Assembly (NCBI GenBank): GCA_903932805.1
Contig: CAIZHO010000384.1
Coordinates: forward strand, 1-7,755
Direction of reading: 5' to 3'
DNA from: an uncultured Roseiflexaceae bacterium
GTDB taxonomy: Bacteria > Chloroflexota > Chloroflexia > Chloroflexales > Roseiflexaceae
Length of the DNA: 7,755 nucleotides
A program made the position numbers and the translations under genes. The notes under the pieces are model-generated. The model saw only the letters and a list, made by a program, of their open reading frames with translations, ran no database searches and was not told where the DNA came from. Shown here one piece after another: positions 1 to 5,414 of this stretch; within the stretch, counting starts at the first letter, position 1; each line of letters begins with the position of its first letter.

Positions 1-527
1 ATGTGCGGCGCGGCTATGCGGACTTCAGCCAGGGATTGCCGTCGAAGGACCCATCGGTGATTGCCATGACCTTCTCGGCCATTGACCCGATTGTAGCGCC
101 GCCGGGCAAGCATGCGGTGTTTTTGTGGGCGCAGTACTTCCCATACCAATTGGCCAACGGGATGGAGTGGTCGAACGAGCGCGAGCGCGTGGCAGACTCG
201 ATCCTCGAGGTGTTGTATCGCTATGCGCCCAACATGCGCGGCAAAATCATCGACCGCTACATCCAGACACCGCTCGACCTCGAAAACCTGCACGGCCTGG
301 TCAAAGGCAATGTGATGCACGTCGAAATGTCGCTGGACCAGATGTTCTTTTATCGCCCCATCGCCGAGCTAGCCGACTACCGCACGCCCATCAAGGGCCT
401 GTATATGACCGGGGCAAGCATGCACCCGGGTGGCGGCGTCTTTGCGGCGTCGGGGTTGAACACCGCCCGCACCGTGCTGAGCGACCTCAAACCGATGAAC
501 CGCTTGTGGCGTGGTTTGGCCAAGTAA
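1..527 (+). CDS. CrtI-like FAD-dependent oxidoreductase, 3' part
   Basis: This is the C-terminal 174 residues of an NAD(P)/FAD-dependent oxidoreductase of the phytoene desaturase/CrtI-like family; the 5' end lies outside the window and the frame is open to the edge. Members oxidise or isomerise carotenoid-like or other lipophilic substrates using FAD bound at both ends of the chain. The sequence shows the family's substrate-side segment (AIDPIVAPPGKHAVFLWAQY, about residues 26-45 of the visible part) and the diagnostic C-terminal FAD-contact stretch (KGLYMTGASMHPGGGVFAAS, residues 131-150, with HPGGG at 141-145), followed by GLNTARTVL. The gene ends in TAA at 525-527. It is more GC-rich than the genes that follow. 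The exact substrate cannot be deduced from the tail. A decayed fragment of a paralog of this same region lies at 4494-4604. Confidence 0.85.
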   Translation, partial: VRRGYADFSQGLPSKDPSVIAMTFSAIDPIVAPPGKHAVFLWAQYFPYQLANGMEWSNERERVADSILEVLYRYAPNMRGKIIDRYIQTPLDLENLHGLVKGNVMHVEMSLDQMFFYRPIAELADYRTPIKGLYMTGASMHPGGGVFAASGLNTARTVLSDLKPMNRLWRGLAK

Positions 528-944
528 CATGAGTGGTGTGCCCTGCCATGGGGCAACGATATACAGCCGGTGCTCCATACGGGAGCGATGCTGACGAGCT
601 TGGGCACAGCGCAGCATAGTTGGGGTGCTGCACCGAGTACCACAAATCGGGCTGTTCGGCTTGCTCAGGATGTTGATGATGGGCAACGGGGGTGGGAGTC
701 TGTTTGTGTCGAGAGACCCAGATGGCAGCTATACGGAGAACACACTGGGTTCGCCGGATGGTAGTGCACATGTGTGCATTGTAAAGAAATTTTTGCATCG
801 TGGCAGTGTGCTGAACGAGCGGTGGAGCGAACGAATATGGGCTTGGTACGCTGTTGTTTGTGAACGATGTGGGTGCTGTGTTAGTATACTGTTCATGTGA
901 TTGCAAAAAGGTACCAGTGACATGAGTGTGTTAAGGTAAAGCAT
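528..944. other. gene-free region between oxidoreductase and membrane protein
   Basis: This 417-base stretch has no convincing gene. Short open frames exist on both strands but none has a family-like sequence or a good ribosome binding site. Visible small structures are a GCTCC-ATACG-GGAGC hairpin near 570-585 and GCAGCA/TGCTGC arms near 610-630. Neither is followed by a T-run, so there is no clear terminator for the oxidoreductase. The right-hand part becomes AT-richer and holds the leader of the membrane-protein gene: a TATACT hexamer at 885-890, an AAAAAGG at 905-911 and the ribosome binding site at 933-936. Confidence 0.6.
885..890 (+). promoter_or_regulatory. possible -10 box for the membrane-protein gene
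   Basis: TATACT matches the sigma-70 -10 consensus at five of six positions and lies 54 bases before the start codon at 945. No good -35 hexamer sits 16-18 bases upstream; the closest, TTGTGA at 858-863, is 21 bases away. The call rests on the single hexamer and position only. Confidence 0.3.
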
Positions 945-3900
945 ATGAGTCACACAAAAATGAGACAGCTTCTTGTCAAGTGGTACAACTCTGCGGGTTC
1001 ATTCGTACGACGAATACTCGCGTTATTAAATAGATTCATGGGTGTAGTCTTTGGATTTTTTGGTAGATTCGGTGTGCTTCCCACACGTTGGTTTGTCGTG
1101 CTCAATTGTGTGTATGTAGCGGTAACGCTTGTTGCTGTTTCACTGATACCAGGAGCATCCCGTCTCGAGGCCGCACAGGCTGATACATACTTCAAAAATT
1201 TCTATGGGAGTGAGATTCAACGCGAGGCAAACGGCACTTTTATACGAAATTACCGCTGGAGTGCCCAAGAAGGTGTGCTCACTCTGATTCGTCAACCCAA
1301 TGATACTGGGTTGAGCATCTTCACGTTGACGGCTACTACAGTTATCGACAATCAGATAGTGGAAGTAGACGTTCAACAGCAACGGATTGGACAGTTTGTC
1401 GTTCAGCCGCAGGTTTTCCGTACCTACGAATCATTGGTACGCGTGCCATGGCAACCATTGCATTTTTGGGACGAAATACAGATTAAAAGTACCCAAGCAG
1501 TCGAGATTGATGGTCGAAGCATTGCGTTTTCTGTGAGCGAAGTCGGGTTGACCCCACTCACAGACATGAAGTATCCGCATGGTATGGTTCTGGGCTATTT
1601 GTTCTTGGTGATACTCATTAGCACGTGGGTGTATGCCACATCGTCATCCGCTGTTTTCAACGCTGTGTATTGCGTGTTGGTGGCGATGCTGATTGGGTTT
1701 TGGCAACTTATGGCTGATTTGCCGTGGCTTGTTACGGGTATGTGGCAGTTCCAGAACGAACTGCTGGGTACGTTGCAATATGATGGCACGGTTGTTGCGC
1801 AGCTCCAAAGCACATCCAGTGGCATTGGGGAATCTGTTGCCACGGGTGTGCGGCTGCTCCAAAGCACATCCAGTGGCATTGGGGAATCTGTTGCCACGGG
1901 TGTGCGGCAGCTCCAAAGCGCAATCGTGGATCTGTGGCAAAATATTGCCTTATTGAGCAGAAAAAACGCGCAGATACTGTGGTTAGTGTGTGGGACTGTA
2001 TTCAATGTATTGCTTGTGTACGTTGTGTATGTGTATCGTGCGAGCATACGCGTTTTTATGGCGCACGGTGTCACAGTTCTTGCGCAACGTATGCAGTGGT
2101 TGAATCGCCTGAGTGCGCCGGTATCAACTCGATTGCGGTGGTTGTGGCAGCGGCCTATTCTGCTCTATAGCCTGACCATCATCGTTTTTTTCAGCGGATT
2201 ATTGTGGAACACACAGGTTATCGCACCGAACGATTCGAGAATCGCCGTTAACATCCCGTACAGCGATGATGATACTGCGAATGCAGGCGGATTCTTTTCT
2301 GACTATTTGTTGTTTTTTGTGCCTGAACAATACCTCATAGCAAATGAACCACGTTCGACGTGGGTAAGCACGTGGACCAACAAGACAGAGTTAGGGCGAG
2401 AATTGCGCCATTATGGGTTGAGCCAATCGTATGTCCTGAATTGGGGTATGCAGTTTTTGTTTTCTGATCCCTTTGTCTTTTTTACGGTGGCATTTGTCGT
2501 ACACCTGTATTTGACGGGGTTATTTGCTTTTCTGTATGTGCGTCGTCTGCTCCAGCAAACAAGTTTGGCGTTGTTGGCAGCATATGTTGTGACGTTTTCT
2601 CCTTTTTTCTTTTTCTGGAATACCTATTCGACGTTCTATACTGCTGCCTGTTGGGGGGTAGGAATACTCTACGGATTACTGTGGTTGCGGGATACACTTA
2701 ATTGGAAGTCAGTACTGTTTTTGACGTTCGCAGTGTATTCATTATTTAGCCTCGCCTACCCGCAGTATATTGTGTATTTTGCCTATATGGTGCTCGGATA
2801 TTACGCACACGAGTTCTGGCAGTTGCGTAACAATACGCACAAAAAATGGCCGTTCGTGGGATACAGTGTTTTGGCAGTAGCTGTCGGTACGTCTATGACC
2901 ATACCGCAGTATTTGGATTTGCTCCAAGCAACAGCATTGACAGATGTAACGGTCAGAAATTTGGAATACTATTTGTTGGTGTTTCCAAAGTTTGATTCGG
3001 CGTCGAGAATGCTTGAGATGGGATTGGCATACGTCTTGCGGGACATTTTTGAACCGTTAACGAAGTTCAAATCGACGTTGTTTTATTATCGCGGCGCGAA
3101 CACGACGTTAGTTGTCTTTTTGCTCATGATGGTTGGGGCAATATGGCGCTGGCGTCAGACATGGGGCTGGAGTCTTTGGATAATCATTGCATTTTTCATG
3201 AGCTTTAATCAGACCGCGTTTGTGTTTGGCTATGAGCAATTACGGTTACCACAGTTGTCGAGAGGGTTGGCATTATTTTCAGGTGTGACGCAAATTTTTC
3301 CCCAGATGATTTTGGTGATATATGGTGTGCACGTCATCCTCAGTGAGCAATTCAACAAAACGTTCAAAATCCTCCTTGGTATGTTTGCGGTGGGCTTTCA
3401 ACTGATCGTCGTGGCTGGCGCGATGAAGTTTAACGACAAAGGGGTGTTTACGGGGATGCAACAGTATGTTGCGTTCGAGTTGCTGATTGTGGTGTGTATA
3501 TTGATGCTTGCGTTGCTCTCAGCTCCCAAGATGAAGTGGGCAGTGATCTATGGTGTGATGTTGTTGCAGGCGATTATGTTGTTGCAGCCGATGCTTGTGA
3601 CAAAGCCAATCGAGAGCGTGTATCGAACGTCACCAAGCACAGAAATGATTCAACAAACACTGCAACCCGGCGAACGCATGGCATTGATTGAGGATCCTCA
3701 AGCAGAAACGCCGAGCGGCACGACTGTATTTAAGCGGATTCAACCATATGGGGGCAATTATAACGCTGTGTCGGAGGTGGCAAATATTGGAACATATAGC
3801 TCCCTTCAATCGAAGTATTATGTTGCACTCATGAAGCGCTTCGGCTACATGTACGTAGGACGTGTAGCGGATAACATGTATGTTCGTAGAATTCCATTGC

Positions 3901-4493
3901 CATTGCCAGAAAACGATCAATGGATGGCAAATATACGCACAGTGGTGAGCGAAAAACCCGTTTCTGACCCATCGCTCGCGTTGGCATTTCGCACGGAGGG
4001 TCACACGCCATTTTATGTGTATACGACCCCTTCTACAATGGGGTGTTGCTTACAAGTCCCGATGACGAGCATCCGCATCGTGAGAACGAAGTACCAAACG
4101 AATTTTTGGGTTGATGAACCGAAAGCACCAACAAATCGACAATTACAGCAAGACGAACACCAAGGGGATCGATTCGCGGTGAACGGTACAGAAATGTTCA
4201 ACGAGAGCATTATCGTGTTTAGCCAGATCTACCATCCGCATTGGTTTGCACGGGTACGGACTGCCGAAGGATGGAAAGGCGCGAATACCATTGTGGTCAA
4301 CGAAGCGTATCAGGGAGTTCGGGTGCCGGCTGGTACCGTGGAAGTTGTGATGGAATTTCGGCCGTGGATATATTGGGGCATCATAACGAATCTCATCTGG
4401 CTGGGGTGTGGATTGTTCATCGCAGCACGCTGGTTGTGGAGATACGAACCACTCCACTCGTGGGTACGGCACATGCGAAATGGTATTGCGTAG
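945..4493 (+). CDS. large YfhO-like polytopic membrane protein (GT-C-type)
   Basis: An 1182-residue multi-pass membrane protein, best matched to the YfhO family of GT-C-fold proteins, which are thought to move lipid-linked sugars onto cell-envelope polymers. The start at 945 has AAGG at 933-936, eight bases upstream. Visible order: a short cytoplasmic head; a first membrane segment (about 44-68); a beta-rich outer domain (about 75-205) with the pattern FIRNYRW...VFRTYESLVRVP; further membrane segments near 212-263; a polar linker containing an 18-residue tandem repeat (287-322); membrane segments near 343-363 and 404-422; then the YfhO-like core (430-885) with an Asp cluster D441-D443 and roughly ten hydrophobic helices. 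A soluble C-terminal beta domain follows (about 890-1140) with IYHPHWFARV and AYQGVRVPAGTVEVVMEFRP, the YfhO-type tail, and a last membrane helix (1143-1165). The ~400-residue N-terminal addition makes it longer than ordinary YfhO. Its AT content is higher than that of the oxidoreductase gene to its left. The donor and acceptor sugars are unknown. Confidence 0.7.
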   Translation: MSHTKMRQLLVKWYNSAGSFVRRILALLNRFMGVVFGFFGRFGVLPTRWFVVLNCVYVAVTLVAVSLIPGASRLEAAQADTYFKNFYGSEIQREANGTFIRNYRWSAQEGVLTLIRQPNDTGLSIFTLTATTVIDNQIVEVDVQQQRIGQFVVQPQVFRTYESLVRVPWQPLHFWDEIQIKSTQAVEIDGRSIAFSVSEVGLTPLTDMKYPHGMVLGYLFLVILISTWVYATSSSAVFNAVYCVLVAMLIGFWQLMADLPWLVTGMWQFQNELLGTLQYDGTVVAQLQSTSSGIGESVATGVRLLQSTSSGIGESVATGVRQLQSAIVDLWQNIALLSRKNAQILWLVCGTVFNVLLVYVVYVYRASIRVFMAHGVTVLAQRMQWLNRLSAPVSTRLRWLWQRPILLYSLTIIVFFSGLLWNTQVIAPNDSRIAVNIPYSDDDTANAGGFFSDYLLFFVPEQYLIANEPRSTWVSTWTNKTELGRELRHYGLSQSYVLNWGMQFLFSDPFVFFTVAFVVHLYLTGLFAFLYVRRLLQQTSLALLAAYVVTFSPFFFFWNTYSTFYTAACWGVGILYGLLWLRDTLNWKSVLFLTFAVYSLFSLAYPQYIVYFAYMVLGYYAHEFWQLRNNTHKKWPFVGYSVLAVAVGTSMTIPQYLDLLQATALTDVTVRNLEYYLLVFPKFDSASRMLEMGLAYVLRDIFEPLTKFKSTLFYYRGANTTLVVFLLMMVGAIWRWRQTWGWSLWIIIAFFMSFNQTAFVFGYEQLRLPQLSRGLALFSGVTQIFPQMILVIYGVHVILSEQFNKTFKILLGMFAVGFQLIVVAGAMKFNDKGVFTGMQQYVAFELLIVVCILMLALLSAPKMKWAVIYGVMLLQAIMLLQPMLVTKPIESVYRTSPSTEMIQQTLQPGERMALIEDPQAETPSGTTVFKRIQPYGGNYNAVSEVANIGTYSSLQSKYYVALMKRFGYMYVGRVADNMYVRRIPLPLPENDQWMANIRTVVSEKPVSDPSLALAFRTEGHTPFYVYTTPSTMGCCLQVPMTSIRIVRTKYQTNFWVDEPKAPTNRQLQQDEHQGDRFAVNGTEMFNESIIVFSQIYHPHWFARVRTAEGWKGANTIVVNEAYQGVRVPAGTVEVVMEFRPWIYWGIITNLIWLGCGLFIAARWLWRYEPLHSWVRHMRNGIA
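1803..1919 (+). repeat. 54-bp in-frame tandem repeat inside the membrane-protein gene
   Basis: Two adjacent 54-base units start at 1803 and 1857 and a nine-base partial third unit starts at 1911 (CTCCAAAGC). The first 51 bases of the two full units are identical, and the only difference is CTG versus CAG in the last codon. Each unit encodes 18 residues (LQSTSSGIGESVATGVR plus L or Q). The unit is a multiple of three, so the frame is kept. Identical silent positions mean the duplication is recent or is kept uniform. The encoded segment lies in a polar linker between predicted membrane helices, and its spacing of hydrophobic residues would fit an amphipathic or coiled-coil helix. Confidence 0.95.
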
Positions 4494-4604
4494 CGAGGTG
4501 TCGCGGTCCAACTTTTCGGTATCGCCTGCGTGCCGTGCTCCCCGACCACCGTACGCCCATCAAGGGCTAGTACATGACCGAGGCGAGCATGCATCCGGGC
4601 GTCA
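4494..4604 (+). pseudogene. decayed fragment of a CrtI-like oxidoreductase paralog
   Basis: This stretch aligns with part of the oxidoreductase gene at the left edge (about 331-445). The core 4544-4599 matches 375-430 at 48 of 56 positions without gaps. In the conserved frame it reads DHRTPIKG, then a TAG stop where the intact gene has Leu, then YMTEASMHPG. Upstream, EVS at 4495-4503 matches EMS of the intact gene, but the alignment then needs a net two-base deletion, so the frame is broken. Homology fades after about 4603, before the rest of the FAD-binding end. Four of the seven differing core codons differ only at a silent third position, so the fragment probably comes from a paralog that diverged as a working gene rather than from a fresh copy. 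It begins immediately after the stop codon of the membrane-protein gene. Confidence 0.85.
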
Positions 4605-4645
4605 GAGATCAGAACGTAGTTTTGTCGTTGATCGGTATCTGATAC

Positions 4646-4690
4646 ACCAATCCCCCACTGCCCGAATGGGCTGTGGGGGATTGGTTTGGT
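4646..4690 (+). terminator. hairpin terminator downstream of membrane-protein gene
   Basis: A long stem is formed by ACCAATCCCCCAC (4646-4658) and GTGGGGGATTGGT (4673-4685). Inside it are a T/T mismatch, a GCCC/GGGC inner stem and a GAAT loop. The following bases are only a short T-rich tract (TTTGGT), so it may act as a moderate intrinsic terminator or as a 3'-end stabilising structure. It is the first hairpin of a composite element that recurs at 6679-6786, where the stem sequence differs but pairing is kept. Confidence 0.65.
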
Positions 4691-4755
4691 GGCACAATGC
4701 CATGCGCACGGTCGCGCAGAGGACCCGCTCCTGCGGGTGAGGGAGCAGTGACGTA
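4687..4755 (+). repeat. 69-bp structured direct repeat, copy 1
   Basis: This copy matches 6718-6786 at 66 of 69 positions. It contains three successive small hairpins: TGGCA-CAA-TGCCA, TGCGC-ACGGTC-GCGCA and ACCCGC-TCCT-GCGGGT. The three differences between the copies fall outside the stems (one in the last loop, two after it). Both copies directly follow a terminator-like hairpin. It is probably a member of a REP-like or small non-autonomous intergenic repeat family; no protein-coding signal was seen. Confidence 0.9.
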
Positions 4756-4815
4756 CAGAAATACTCCCGCATGCCGCAACCGAATATATTCCGCATGATA
4801 GGTTAAAAATGACTC

Positions 4816-4852
4816 TTGACAAATTTTCTGTTTTTTGATTTATTACGTAATA
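4816..4852 (+). promoter_or_regulatory. promoter with overlapping palindromic operator-like site
   Basis: A perfect -35 hexamer TTGACA (4816-4821) is followed after 17 bases by TTTATT (4839-4844), a four-of-six -10 match, in a very AT-rich stretch. The perfect 12-base palindrome TATTACGTAATA (4841-4852) overlaps the -10 region, which is where a dimeric repressor would bind. A second TTGACA lies at 4855-4860 but has no good -10 at normal spacing. The promoter would drive the chaperone-like gene starting at 4911 and possibly the AAA+ gene after it. Confidence 0.45.
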
Positions 4853-4878
4853 CGTTGACAAAAAACCAACGCACGAAC

Positions 4879-4896
4879 GTGTTGTACTGACAACAC
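4879..4896 (+). promoter_or_regulatory. inverted repeat in the leader of the chaperone-like gene
   Basis: GTGTTGT (4879-4885) and ACAACAC (4890-4896) form a perfect 7-bp inverted repeat around ACTG. It ends three bases before the AAGGA ribosome binding site (4900-4904), which is six bases from the ATG. It may be an operator or an RNA hairpin that limits access to the ribosome binding site. No regulator gene is visible nearby. Confidence 0.4.
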
Positions 4897-4910
4897 TAGA
4901 AGGAAAACTC

Positions 4911-5354
4911 ATGCCTACAGCTGAGCAGGTGAGAAACAAAGTTCTGAGAATGATGGCGAAGGCGTTTAAGATTACGACAAATGAAGATGAAACGATATTT
5001 TTGTGGCATGAAAGTGCTGCGTGTACTGTAAATGTGATTGACTGGGATAAGGAGAAGGAAGGACGCAATACACTCGTACAGGTAACTGCGCCGATTCTTT
5101 GGAATGTCACACGAACTCCTGCTGTCTATGAATGGGTAGCAACAGAGGGACAGAAATATTACATTGGCCATATTGCCTGCAATCTTTCAAATACCGCAGG
5201 GGAGACTAACATCGAATTTGAACATCATCTCCTTGGTGATAATCTGGATGAACCAGAGCTAACCACAACGGTAATACAGATGTTGGTTGAAGCAAATAAA
5301 CTAGATGAAGAATTACAAAAGAAGTTCGGTGGCAAACGAACTGCTGACTTGTAA
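4911..5354 (+). CDS. YbjN / T3SS-chaperone-like (TY-Chap-type) small protein
   Basis: A 147-residue soluble protein without signal peptide or membrane segment. It resembles the YbjN/type III secretion chaperone-like proteins (TY-Chap group) found mainly in Actinobacteria and Chloroflexota, thought to hold peptides or client proteins. Recognisable features are YEWVATEGQKYYIGHI (73-88), FEHHLLGD (103-110) and the end segment LDEELQKKFGGKR (131-143), consistent with the alternating beta strands and closing helix of that fold. The start is supported by AAGGA six bases upstream. It is the first gene of a two-gene cassette; the AAA+ gene starts 60 bases downstream, with a palindrome in between. It is acidic and has no visible catalytic motif. 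Family assignment is from memory of conserved patterns; the client and role are unknown. Confidence 0.65.
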   Translation: MPTAEQVRNKVLRMMAKAFKITTNEDETIFLWHESAACTVNVIDWDKEKEGRNTLVQVTAPILWNVTRTPAVYEWVATEGQKYYIGHIACNLSNTAGETNIEFEHHLLGDNLDEPELTTTVIQMLVEANKLDEELQKKFGGKRTADL

Positions 5355-5366
5355 ATCAATGATTTG

Positions 5367-5400
5367 CCGGGTTACCGCATGCGGTAACCCGGATTTTGAT
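5367..5400 (+). terminator. perfect 26-nt palindrome between the cassette genes (attenuator or terminator)
   Basis: Bases 5367-5392 are a perfect palindrome (left half CCGGGTTACCGCA, right half its complement), giving a GC-rich stem of up to 11-12 bp, followed by ATTTTGAT. It sits 12 bases after the stop of the chaperone-like gene and 22 bases before the AAA+ start. It could be a partial terminator that lowers AAA+ expression relative to the chaperone, or a protein-binding site. The AAA+ gene has its own ribosome binding site (GGGAG, 5405-5409) just after it. Confidence 0.65.
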
Positions 5401-5414
5401 TATCGGGAGATGCC

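Noticed and set aside
625..900. 91-codon plus-strand frame after the oxidoreductase
   Set aside because: No family-like motif, no good ribosome binding site, and overlapped by equally long frames on both strands.
1595..2074. 159-codon minus-strand frame with an internal protein repeat
   Set aside because: The repeat is just the antisense reading of the 54-bp duplication in the membrane-protein gene, which has clear family features in the plus-strand frame.
4855..4860. Second TTGACA as a separate promoter
   Set aside because: No acceptable -10 hexamer lies 16-18 bases downstream; kept only as part of the regulatory block.
4310..5110. 266-codon open frame on the minus strand
   Set aside because: It runs antisense across the end of the membrane-protein gene, the relic, the 69-bp repeat and the start of the chaperone-like gene. 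Its sequence is low-quality and shares a stretch with another minus-strand frame only because of the DNA repeat.
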